Shown here piece after piece: positions 48,101 to 57,000 of a stretch of 64,000 nt of DNA (positions are counted from its first letter, which is position 1; every line of letters begins with the position of its first letter). The notes beneath the pieces are model-generated. The model saw only the letters and a list, made by a program, of their open reading frames with translations. It had not been told where the DNA came from and made no database searches. The translations under genes and the position numbers were made by a program. The stretch comes from Iris pallida (taxonomy: Eukaryota > Streptophyta > Magnoliopsida > Asparagales > Iridaceae): NCBI GenBank assembly GCA_029216955.1, contig JANAVB010031417.1, positions 23,379,917 through 23,443,916 of the forward strand. The letters are read 5' to 3'.

Positions 48101-48889
48101 TTGGATGGGGATAGGACAATCGTGATTACAATTGATCCTTTTGATTTTTTTTTAATATCTCTACCAGGAGTCTTCACCTTTATCTAGCATTACACTTCCA
48201 AGTTCCAATATAGAAAGCAATTTCCTAAACTTGTAATTTCTTTGGCATTTGGAGGAAACAAATAAAACATGACCCTCTGTATCTTATCTCCTTAAACTTA
48301 CAGTAATCATGAGCTGCCTTTTCCAATTGGTGTCCGAGCATACTCATGATATACTATTCCCAGCTAACGTCTACTCGAGCGATTCAATATTTCACCATTT
48401 AACTTACAGATGCGATGTATGGAGGGGAGATGCAAGTCAAATTAGTACGCGTAGATCTGGTAGAACCAGAGAAGTTTCTGCCTTGGGACTTGTGAGTATA
48501 GTATGAATACTTATAATTGCTGGAAAGTCATTTGATAAAGTAAAGTCTCTTGCCCCAAACAAACAGTTTCTCTCCTCTCTTGACATCATCTTTTGAATCA
48601 CTGCAAATGATATATGCTACCACTGTCTTTGACCTTTGACTCTAACACAAGTTATGCTAATTTAATATTTGAATTGACTTAATTTGCTTACAAGTTATGC
48701 TATCTAATTTATGTATGTTCTGAAGGATGGAAGGCACATTAGGCCAATTCAGATCAGTGATTTTATATGCCTGGCTCCTTGAAGTAGCATTGTGTACTGA
48801 CCACTACGTATTTTTTGTATGGCAGCGATGATGTTGGTTTTGCATTGAAGGATTGTCCAGAACTCCCTTGGTTATCTAAGTATATATGA
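24139..48889 (+). CDS. ORC1: Origin recognition complex subunit 1, 16 exons, 785 aa
   Basis: ORC1 is the AAA+ ATPase subunit of the nuclear origin recognition complex that marks replication origins and loads MCM with CDC6. Exons: 24139-24779, 25822-25957, 29821-29973, 30078-30215, 30293-30444, 30523-30622, 30776-30898, 30965-31120, 31225-31282, 31379-31557, 32151-32280, 32707-32777, 32938-33033, 34177-34253, 35090-35173, 48826-48889. All join in frame (2358 nt). A basic Pro-rich N-terminus leads to a PHD finger at residues 131-174 (CRIC...CDDC...HLRC...CGFC). BAH sequence (WMRCRWYMIPEET) follows, then Walker A GVPGTGKT (434-441), Walker B LLIDELDLL (D522, E523), GDARRALEICRRAAE, and a winged-helix end SDDVGFALKDCPELPWLSKYI. 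The plant PHD-BAH cassette reads histone H3 tails. Intron 6 is GC-AG; intron 15 is 13.65 kb of mostly transposons. The start was chosen because MDSTPLK begins the family-like basic tail; an upstream in-frame ATG (23815) lies before the promoter-like E2F site. Confidence 0.93.
25958..28871. other. ORC1 intron 2, first part, with poly-G and poly-C tracts
   Basis: Intron 2 spans 25958-29820. It holds a G run of about 20 bases (27182-27203) preceded by (GT)n, and a C-rich run (27387-27423) about 200 bp downstream, which are mutually complementary. From about 27000 to 28560 the texture differs from the T-rich rest of the intron and looks like an insertion. No gene is recognised. Confidence 0.6.
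28872..29306 (+). mobile_element. Harbinger/Tourist-type MITE in ORC1 intron 2
   Basis: The terminal inverted repeats are GAGCATCTCCAATCC and TGTGTTGGAGATGCTC. Target-site duplications TTA are at 28869-28871 and 29307-29309. It is 435 bp, non-coding, and contains an internal tandem duplication (about 29045-29142 and 29195-29290) with TTTGCATCTCCATTT and GGAGGCTTGATTTTGT phrases. Confidence 0.88.
30623..30775 (+). other. ORC1 intron 6, non-canonical GC-AG intron
   Basis: Exon 6 ends GGCAAG and the intron starts GCATGTAA; it ends ATGCAG before ACTATGAGT. Only this junction restores the Walker A reading GTGK/TMSVLSV; using the nearby GT at 30627 would shift the frame. The donor context AAG/GCATGT resembles the known GC-AG intron class. 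Confidence 0.85.
32497..32662 (+). repeat. Direct duplication in ORC1 intron 11
   Basis: Two adjacent ~83-bp copies share ATATGATATTATCTTAAA, GATTTCTGTATCTA and CATGCTGCAAAC, differing by a few bases. Confidence 0.75.
33292..33425. repeat. GCCTAGGCG-type dispersed repeat fragment in ORC1 intron 13
   Basis: Short palindromic phrases (CCGCCTAGGCG, CGCCTAGGCG) sit in an otherwise AT-rich intron (33034-34176). A related stretch occurs at 56890-57085 in the GT47 gene. It is probably a MITE fragment; no clean termini seen. Confidence 0.45.
34852..35016. mobile_element. GC-rich fold-back element in ORC1 intron 14
   Basis: It starts TTGCCCGCGGTTTGTAACCG and ends with its reverse complement. The inverted arms are about 55-60 bp each around a short centre containing a G run (34941-34952). 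Each arm contains its own palindromes (GCCCGCGGTT, TGT, AACCGCGGGC). No clear target-site duplication was found. It is 73 bp upstream of exon 15. Confidence 0.75.
36039..36800 (-). CDS. Gag-like / GC-rich open frame inside the small LTR element
   Basis: A 253-aa open frame starts 12 bases inside the primer-binding site with MADGTKTSIDEKIRGLRE and contains two near-identical RGLREDFTA repeats. This looks like a coiled-coil N-terminus of a gag-derived leader. The remainder is Gly/Pro/Arg/Ala-rich and comes from a very GC-rich block (about 36250-36600) unlike the flanking intron. It has no protease, RT or zinc knuckle. It may be a translated leftover of gag, or captured host sequence. Several other frames are also open across the GC-rich block, so coding is doubtful beyond the first ~55 residues. 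Confidence 0.35.
   Translation of the reverse strand: MADGTKTSIDEKIRGLREDFTAEIRGLREDFTAIMTLLQNISKKINGEKAEAVTTQTLGDQLGFAPAEGEATEEEEGPACGRCPATAVAAAPPGWALAAGDHRRTAAEGRGSATAGRASPGGAAAAVGGRWPAPDRHPGPVGARGAAGERLWPDADHVGPGGPAPHPGEALGLGAPYGGRTMTSTYGDRFTGSGRGLAGVPARTGGTEPPGGTRNTGGSNFFGETTDPANFQRGDLPPRRPPWARIRRRKRPL
36812..36824 (-). other. Primer-binding site (tRNA-Met type)
   Basis: The plus strand reads GGCTCTGATACCA, which is TGGTATCAGAGCC on the minus strand, the standard initiator-tRNA-Met complement used by many plant LTR retrotransposons. It is two bases from the LTR end. Confidence 0.92.
38134..40135 (+). pseudogene. Plant-mobile-domain-like gene remnant of the MULE
   Basis: A Ser-rich start (MSLSSVRTSSSSSTG) and Lys-rich stretch end at a donor-like site (38272/GTATAA). 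After a repeat-filled gap and an acceptor-like TTTTTTGTAG (38773) the text resumes with VFHSSFKTILTLMEDV and VIESLKNTGFYNFVKV. It then continues in shifting frames with EYFELSTTVKIA, IFHLYQTTFF, WFAEHSTHVE, EYPRFYIWD and AISVFLKNEYH. That order resembles the aminotransferase-like plant mobile domain family that accompanies many MULEs. Several frameshifts and stops break it. The end (39881-40135) encodes a coiled coil made of two ~46-residue repeats (ENEKLHEKIQELEA and ENEKLHEKVKELEA). The family call comes from pattern memory, not a search. Confidence 0.6.
38303..38748. repeat. Palindromic minisatellite block A
   Basis: About 14 units of roughly 31 bp: a core of GGAGAATGG or GGAGAATGA followed by its reverse complement, then GTGTTAAAATG/TCAC or GTGTTAAAATGCA. 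The block sits in the probable first intron of the mobile-domain-like gene. Confidence 0.92.
40175..40460. repeat. Palindromic minisatellite block B
   Basis: It has the same ~31-bp units as block A and begins just after the coiled-coil segment (donor-like AAG/GTAATT at 40134). A solo LTR interrupts it at 40460 and it continues as block C at 42778, with the duplicated CTCTG on both sides. Confidence 0.92.
40461..42777 (+). mobile_element. Solo LTR inserted in the palindromic array
   Basis: It begins TGTCACGTCCCGCTCCCG, ends CGGGACGGGGCACTACA, and is flanked by CTCTG (40456-40460 and 42778-42782). No internal retrotransposon region and no gene inside. At 2.3 kb with Ty3/gypsy-like termini it represents a family different from those at 157-22153. 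Confidence 0.85.
42778..43066. repeat. Palindromic minisatellite block C
   Basis: It continues block B after the solo LTR. It includes a perfect 22-bp palindrome at 42907-42928 (ACGGAGAATGG plus its reverse complement). Confidence 0.92.
43255..43757. repeat. Palindromic minisatellite block D
   Basis: About 16 units with the same core and TTAAAATGCAGG or TTAAAATCACGG spacers, more diverged than block C. It lies downstream of the transposase end on the minus strand. Confidence 0.92.
43880..46067 (-). pseudogene. MULE transposase pseudogene
   Basis: The transposase would cut and paste the MULE. On the minus strand from M at 46067: an N-terminal segment, then a MuDR-type DNA-binding region (FHILKSEPERYTVCCK...CLW...YVGEHNC). 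Next is the start of the catalytic domain, YLDATFLTGRFRGCLMAATT...FYPLAYG, containing the first catalytic Asp. A frameshift near 44925 moves the following W motif (NSDNWECFLKNLKQ) to another frame. A donor-like CAG/GTGTGT then enters repeat block E. The middle, with the later catalytic residues, is not found. The C-terminal part resumes at 44687 (AVKKIYDLKCGQVV, ASSCAESFNA). It ends with a SWIM finger in which one Cys is Tyr and the next Trp is TGA (CSYRR*KVKGFPCSHAIQCI, ~44105-44160), then proline-rich FVLPPVPKQ-type tails to about 43880. Confidence 0.85.
44638..44817. repeat. Palindromic minisatellite block E, inside the transposase gene
   Basis: About five units of the ACGGAGAATG core lie between the W motif and the C-terminal segment of the transposase, in the place of an intron or of the missing catalytic middle. 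Confidence 0.88.
46126..46650. repeat. Palindromic minisatellite block F with ~145-bp higher-order unit
   Basis: Cores match the other blocks, but here several variants (GAATGATCATTC, GAATGACTATTC, GAACGGTTGTTC) recur in fixed order. The roughly 145-bp super-unit starts near 46188, 46335 and 46480. The block lies upstream of the transposase start, in its probable 5' region. Confidence 0.88.
47871..48175 (+). repeat. Tandem duplication (~148-bp unit) in ORC1 intron 15
   Basis: Two successive copies share CTAGTGAAA, TTGGTCAGGTCTTCTG, GATCTGTTTGGATGG and GATTACAATTGATCCTTTTG. The rest of 47327-48825 is ordinary T-rich intron. Confidence 0.8.
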
Positions 48890-51023
48890 TCACATTGAAG
48901 GATCCTCCAAATCCCATGTTTATCTAAGTAACCTATGATTGCAGGCTGGTGGTCTGTATTTCTTGAGTTCCATTTTCATTTGTGTTCCCTGACAATGGTA
49001 ATTAATCTCTATCATTAGTCACCAAATCAGAGCTGGACGTTATGACAGTAAGTTTATCATCATATATTTGTTCTACACGTTACCTACCATCTTTTGACTT
49101 GATTTGAGATGACTATACTGTATTTAGGATTCATTGTCATGGAACTTTCGCTTATTCCACTCAAAAGGAACTGAAACTATCTGGGAAGTGAATTCCTGCA
49201 GCAAAGAGCCGAATAAATTTCAAGCCGACATGCAACTATTAACTGATCAATGGGTTTCCTACTTGTAGTTTATTTTTCTTAATTGAAAAGCAAGCCATAA
49301 ATTTGGCTTAAGGCTTTCTTTTATTGTTGTACTTTTTATATATGTTGTTCTACTTGTAATCCAAAGAGGGGACAGCGTTTGCCCATTTACAAATGCTAAA
49401 TGAATTATTATCTGTAACATTATTGAGTTTTTCAAAAAATTGTTGTGACCAGCTAACTTGTATACCAAGTCCAATAACTAGTAAAATATTTGAATTATTG
49501 AGTACCTAGGGGAATTATTTGGTTAGTTTTTAGAACATTTCTAACAGTTATTTTCAGATTATACGGGACATGCATGATGGAATTACAAGTACTGTTCTGA
49601 CAATTGGAACTTGGAAGAGAGATGAAACTGTTTTCATCAATTTTTTTTTGCTTACATCTAGGTGTATTGAAGACCAGCTCTGTAATTTGTGATTTCCGTT
49701 GATATTATGCAAGTGATGCTCAAGTGTTCTTTTTTGTGGTTCACCTTCACCATAATTCATGAAAATTGTATGTAACATTAAAATCTTCAACATCTCTAAT
49801 TAGAGAAATTCGAAACGGTAGATTGCTGATGGACAAAAACAAGCTCAATAATATAATTTTCCTAGTCACGCTTCTTACAGGTTTTAGTCCAAGTCAAAAT
49901 AAAGAAAAGGTGATGAGATTGTGACCAAAAGCTTGTAAAGATAATATGGTCGATAACAGGAGTGTGCGTAAGTTGAAGTTATGGCGAATAAGCACTATAC
50001 AGAGATGACCAAATTTTTATGTTCTTTAAGTTTGCAATAGCAATGCCCATGTTTTGCTGACAATGTTGACGTAGATCAAATTCGATGATCATGTCACAAG
50101 CTCTCTTAAGGGGCGTTTGGTGTGGAATAATATAGAGCTGGAATTCAAATTTGGACACATCGTTGAAATGGTATTGTCATTTTAGTTTTCTGAAAATCAA
50201 ATTTTTGGTAATAAACTTTTCTAAAACATTATACTCTCATGTTTGGTAACTATATAAATGTTTCCGAAAAAAAAAACTTGAATAAAAAAAAGTTGAAAAC
50301 AAAAAAGCAACAAAAAACTTCATAAAAAACGAAAAAAATGAAAAAAGATAATAAAAAGAAAAAAAACAACAAAAAGAAAATAAATATAGAATGAGAAAAA
50401 ATAACAAATTGTTCGGGCAAAAAAAAAAAAAAAAGATTCCATATTTTGTGAGTAAATTGTTTATCCTGATATTCTCAATTTTCGGAAATAAATTTTCATG
50501 AGTTCATTCAAAATTTTCACTCTAAATTTGACTGAACTTGTACCAAACACGTCCCAAAGGGTCTCGACCAAAAAACATTGATATTCCTGCGAAATGGATC
50601 TGCAACATTGGATCACGTCACAAACTAATGATTTTGTAAGTACAGACATTTTCCTCATTTCAGGAATTAAAGAATGTGCTTATATATATTATGATACAAA
50701 ATAATGTGCTTATATATTAGTCTCTCTTTGCAGCAGCAGTTGTTTGTTACCACGCTGGAAGGAGGACATTCTGCGTCTTCTGGACAACCTAGCATGGAAT
50801 ACTTCTGTCACCATATGCTCCGAGATGAAAGTGAATAATTGAATAACACCATCGAGCCTCTCCTTAATCTTTAATCATGTAAGTTTCCTACACCACTTTG
50901 GTGCATCTCCAAATTGGACGATCACATGATGATGAGAAGGAGACCTTCCTATTTAGCAATCTCGTATCAGAGGCTGCTATGTTACTGCAGGGAGTTTAGC
51001 AAATTTAATCTTAGGCACATCAC
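48890..51023. other. Intergenic region between convergent ORC1 and GT47 genes
   Basis: It presumably holds both 3' UTRs. Just after the ORC1 stop, 48892-48941 is an imperfect copy of the last exon's coding end. An A-rich low-complexity stretch lies at 50260-50440. No open frame resembles a gene. Confidence 0.7.
50111..50555. mobile_element. Probable MITE (GGGCGTTTGGT termini)
   Basis: It starts GGGCGTTTGGTGTGG and ends TACCAAACACGTCCC, an imperfect inverted repeat of a type common among plant MITEs. The centre is A-rich. I could not fix a target-site duplication. Confidence 0.55.
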
Positions 51024-54000
51024 TCAGGCACGCCTCCGGCATGCCTTTGGTACTCCATACTTCTTTTGCTGAGTAAGATGTCGCCTCCAAGGATCGTTAT
51101 GCAATTTATAGTGCAATATCTGTTCAAATCACTCTTAAAGTAAGTAAATATTCACAAGACTAGGAGAATAACAGGTCCAAGAAAAGGTTCTACACATTTT
51201 TAAGTCCTTGTAATCGCACTGAAATTTTGTAAAAACTGACATCTAAATTGTACACGGATGCTGCCGCACTAATAGGAGCACATTATAAAAACCATTCACC
51301 CTTTTGGTATCTAAATCTGGAAATTTTGCTAATCTGATGATCAAAGCGCATATAAACACCAAATAACATGTTCAACCTCTTTCTAGTCTCTATTTGGTGA
51401 ATACTTGATTTTTATTATCAAAGTGCACATTCAATACCAGTGTAAGACAACTTAAAAGGATAACAACAACATTGCAAGAATTCTAATACTAACAATAAAT
51501 GTCCAAGAACAGGTCCCATGCTTGCTTCAGATATGTAGTAGCACTAATCAAAGAATACAGGAAAAATGTGTCATATTCTATTTTCAAACCAAAATCATTA
51601 TCCTTTTTGTGACAGTTAGAGGTAAGTTGACCTGGTAATGTGTTTCAAAATCACACAACCAAGTATACCAGTTAGCAAATATTTAAGCAGTTTTACTTAA
51701 CCTACAATAAATGGAGAACCAGTTTTTTGACACGCCAGTTATAAATCCTGTTTAAAAATCTAGTTTTGGAAGCAGACAGATGAATGGCAACATATGCAAC
51801 TATTAACTGATGGATGCCAACCCCGCGCTAAAAAAATGTCAGAATCTTCTCTTATCGGAAGTAGCTGTAGAAAATTTCGCTCAATCTAGTCTTAAAAGAA
51901 TAATTGGATTTTATGTCCCAATCAAAAGGATCAATTATATCAGAAGTAATAGTGTACAGAACCTGTATGAACGTTGAAAAAACGTCATCTTCTCCTAACT
52001 TCGAGAGTTCAACTGCCCAACCTTCCTCCTCAGTGAATAATCTCCTTTGTCTCTGAGCCTCAAGTAAAACAGAGTCTCGATATAAGAACCTCTGCCAGAT
52101 TTGCCGAACATTCGCCAACATCGATCCTATTTCCGTCTCATTAAATCCCTGAAAATGCCAATAACAGCAATGACGTCAATATATGGCTCTACTACCAGCA
52201 GAATGTTACTCAACAGCTTTAGCAGTGATATGATATATAATTACTCTTAGAATTTGGATCAAACTAGGAATTTCGTCTTCTCGAATTCTAACTGCAAAAC
52301 TTTTGTAGTTGAGCACATTCTCATATGGTAAGAAAATTCCATCCTGTAACCAAAAAAAAAACATAAATGAAAAGCAGCATTATATCAAAAAGAAGAGAGC
52401 TCATTGTTACCATTTATTTGGATGGGTCTTCTTTTGTTATCTACAAAATCTGATAGATACTAACATTTGCAACCCCTATTTAAATAAAATTTCTGCATAT
52501 ATGATCAGTTTGCCGAATATGCACATACCAGGAAGCAGATTAGATGTCCATAAGAGAGTTTGATGCGCATGCAACTCTAGTCAGCTTGGTTGCTTGTTCT
52601 TGGTAAGAAAGGCCTTCCTTTATCTATTTCTTTTTTCCAATGATATTGGACTGCTGTTTTGGGACTGTAGAAAGTGACTTACTTATGCTAGAGATCCTAA
52701 TGTGTATGAACTATTTATGTATAGACAAAGAATGTGATACACAATCTAATTGGTTATAGTTTGGTGAACGAGTCAAGTTGGTGAAGTTTCTTGAGAGGGA
52801 AATCATAATTGCTTGATGAGGATGCATACCACAACTACAATAATAGTGAGAATTGATATATTGGAAATATATTGCAAGGGATGATGAACTTTTCATGAAT
52901 ATAATGGAGTGTGGCAATAATAACATTTTCTTTATATAGTAGATGAAACGTTGCACTGTAGTGAGATCACTGAGATGTTTCATCAGGGATGGATATTGCT
53001 CATATTTACGGGCCTTATAAGACAATACTCAGTTGTAGAAGATTAAGGGCTACCATTTATAAAGGAACTTGAGAAACTAAAGTAACATGAAGCAATTCAA
53101 CATCTTTGAGTGCATGTTTCAGGTCTGCATTTCTTCCTATTACTTTGTGTATGGACATGACAGATCATTTTCTATAACACAAGTTACATTTCTTCCTTTG
53201 GGAATGACATTGTTTTTTTTTTCCCTCTCTTTCGCTCAATGTGTCAAAGAAATGAATGCAATTTACTGTAGGACATAGTCAAGAGAATTTCTGACATTTC
53301 GTGGTCCTGGTGAATGCAGTGAGGATGTGAATCAAGCTGATCTGGTGCGTTTATAGTGGACTAACCAATTATACACCATTCTGTCATGCTCCATGAAGTA
53401 AAAAAGACTGCATAAAAAGGACTCATTTGTGTAATGTGAAAATAGCCTCTTCATGGTAGTTATTTATGGTTCGGGAAAATGGATAAGCCGATACAATAAC
53501 TTACAAGAATCCAGGATACATGGTAAGGATATGCACATTATATATAGATTACATTTACTAAACGCAAAAGGGATACATATGTCTACAAGAACCATTATAA
53601 TGCAGAGCAGGTTACCAAAACTGATAGTCCATTAGGTTCACTGTGCTCTATTCTGCTTTAACCCAACTAGGCCAAGGTCATGTAACTCTGCAATAAAACG
53701 ACACCACAAAGAAAAAGAAAGATCTGTACCTGAATTATCACAGGAATGCAACCCTGGAGAATGCTATCTTCCATGCGACCACTCCAGCCATCTCCAGGCA
53801 ACACCCCACAGAAAATTGAGTTTGATAGATCATTATAATAATTAGAAGAGCGGAGCTGAGTAACTGTCACATTGCTCATATGCTGTTTCCCTAGCTTGCC
53901 CTCCTTATTAGGACTAGAACCAAACTCTTGTGCCAGTTTCTGTCTAATGCCCATACTATACCTGAAATCCTTGTTAGAAAGGCAGAAGGATAAGTGTATA

Positions 54001-57000
54001 ACAAAGGAAAGGAAGATACATGTTGTACTTAATGAAAATATAGATACATACGTATCTTCAGGTCGACCATTTTCATAGGCAGGACCTAAATTCCCATTGA
54101 AATAGAAGAGCGTCGTGCGTTCCTTCTGTGGTCTGCAAGTGTTACAATTACTTTGAGTCCCATATGGAAATGAAAATCTACAAGAAACAGTAGGTCAGAT
54201 GTAATACTCAAGGCATACCTGGCCCACAGTTTTAACCAAATAGCACCTGGCTCAGGTTTCTTCCATGCTGGGAGCACAAGATCCTTATCTGGGTCAAAGC
54301 ATGGGTGATCACCTCTTTTATGGGAAGGAATGTCGTCCCAATTGTCAGGCCAATATGCTGTTGTTGAGTGATTATGCTTAGCATTCGTGTTACCCCAATG
54401 CACCAACATCATGCTATTCCAAATTTCTTTTGGAGCATAGCAGGCACCTTCGTCCCATGAAAAGAACTGTCTTGAGAGAATTAGAATCAATAGAAAAATT
54501 CATCATTAGCTCATAGAAAAGCCATACTTCCTATATGACTTTGATATCATACCCAAATATGATCTCTTCCCGAAGATCGGTTCCAGTATGGATACTGCTC
54601 AATTATATGATCATATGCCTTCTTGTAGAAATCCAGAGTCAGGAAGCTCCTGAGACCCCCATGTTCCTAAAATTAAAGCAACTTATTCAAGAAGTCTCTC
54701 TTTTACTGCAAACACTATTTCGCAAGAACAAGTGGTTAACGTTATAAGTATTAGGCAACAAACTATTAACAAATATGAAGACTATATCCTATACCTGCAT
54801 GGTCAAATGAGGCGCATCGTCTGCTCTGGTTATTATACATGAATCAAGAACCGGAACATAGAAATAGTCTGCTTCTTCACCATTCAACGTTCGATAAGGA
54901 CTAGCTAAAATGCTCTCATAGAGTGCCATCTGTAAGGTGGAAAAGAACCAGTTAGTAAACAATTTTCTAATATATTATGGAGAAAGCTGAAAGTTTTATT
55001 TTGTAGCACCTGTGAGCCATACAACTGATCTGTCCACAATGTCCTGTTCGTGTCAGTATATATCCTGTTTACACATTCAAATTTATAATGCCTCCCCTGC
55101 CATACAATGTGGTGTATAATTTAAGATCCAGACTCTGGTTAATTTTGCAACATGACTTACTTAGTATGAAACATACCTCGAGAAGGTGGCTGTTGAACTC
55201 TGGTGGCAAATCATAAACATAAATAAGTGGTCTTTTCTTTTTGACAATAGCTTTGACGTATGTACCATCCCTTAAAGATGCCTTATCAGGCACACCTACC
55301 GTAGATGGTCGAAGCCACATTGGCCATTCCTGTATGGCTGATAAGGTAGACGGGATACTGCAGTCTATTCCATACCAGCCACTGTGACACTGGAAAAGTA
55401 CCTTCAGTTCAGTCCATTTTAATGATAAAACTGACTGCAGCATGTCTTCGTACAAGCAAGAGCTTTACCAACAAACTCTATAGCAGGTCATACTAACAAA
55501 CATGCAAAAAACATGATGCAATATGAAAATAGAGATGGATTAGATAGTTGGAAATCTCATAATTTTTCATGTACCTGACCAGACCAACCGTACATGAATC
55601 AACATATCTTCTTTCATAACAGATATTGTTATGTACCTGACAAAATCCTCCCCGGCAGTGTCCATGTGCAGAGCACTGGTTGAGACAACTGCATTGTGTT
55701 GGTACCTCACAGAACTGTCCCCAAAGGCAATCATATTTACAATCACATCCTTGTTTAAATTTCACTTTGGAAGCATATGCTTCTTCAGGGACTACATTGC
55801 ACCAGCCATGTTTGCTACTATTGGTCGTGAAGATATTCTCAATATCAGCTTTTGTCCAATCAGTAAGCTTAGGTCCACCAGGTTCAGTAGGTAAGCTGCA
55901 GGTTAATGCTTTAAAGAAATAAATCTTCTTTTTATTTGATTATTAGAAATATCACAATTTACAATATGCATAGATGGGGATGACATAAAAACTTAAGAGA
56001 GACTAATTGAAGTAGATAGTTATTTTCTTACTTCATCTTAAAGCCACATGCCTCTGCCACTGGACGGTTTGGATACTTTGTTCCTTTACCGCAGAAGCAC
56101 ATTGCTCTTGTTTTATCACAATGGGCCGGGCATATCGAAACAATCCATGGCCCATATGGATGCTCTGGCGATGCAGGAAGATTGCAGTCCAGCTGCAAAT
56201 TCTCTGTACATCCGTCCCCTGTTGCAACAAAAGTTATCAGATGGCTGATCGCGCTCTTTGTCAGTGATGTTTTGTGATTCTATGGCTGGTTATGTTAATG
56301 CATATTACTTCTAGAATGAGTAATCTTTCTTTAGAAATCATCGATACAGAAGATCAAAGGCACAGAGAACAAATAATAGTGTTCAGTTGAAAATATATTG
56401 GCTATTATCTACAAGGGGTTTCTGCATTTCAAAGTCAGTCGATCTACAAACATAAAGACAATGAGTAAGTAATAAGAAACACTAAAGTTCCAGAAAAAAA
56501 AATCCTAGCTTGATAATGAACAAGAAACATTTACATGTTTAAGCTGCAACAACATTTGAACTCGGGTCTTCTATAATAGAGAAGAAGAAAGTAAATTAAA
56601 GGCTAAGTAACTAGAGCAGAAGTGATCATACAATTATCAAACAATTCACAGAATATTCTTCTATTCTCTTTGTTAATGCAACCAGGAGGCCTCGTAACTA
56701 TCACTTAAGTTGGCGAACTTGTAAGAAATAAAGATTGAAGTGAAATTAGCCCAGATTTAAGGATTAGCCCAGATTTAAGGAAGTTATACCCAAAAAGTTA
56801 TACATATTTATATAATTATACGTAATTTGTATTAAATTTAGTAGTTGAAAAATGAAAACGATAAATTTAGTAAATATTTTACATTTTATCACATGTTTGC
56901 AGCTTCTTTAGGTGTCTGCCTAATAACTAATAAATAGCCACCTAGGTAACTGCATAGACTCTCGTTTAAGTGCCAAGGTAACATCCTAGAGAGAACTTGT

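Noticed and set aside
51852..51962. GT47 C-terminus reading through to [11 protein letters not shown]...YSYFR
   Set aside because: A donor follows CAG at 51963, and the family-like end [13 protein letters not shown] is found in frame at 51119-51024.
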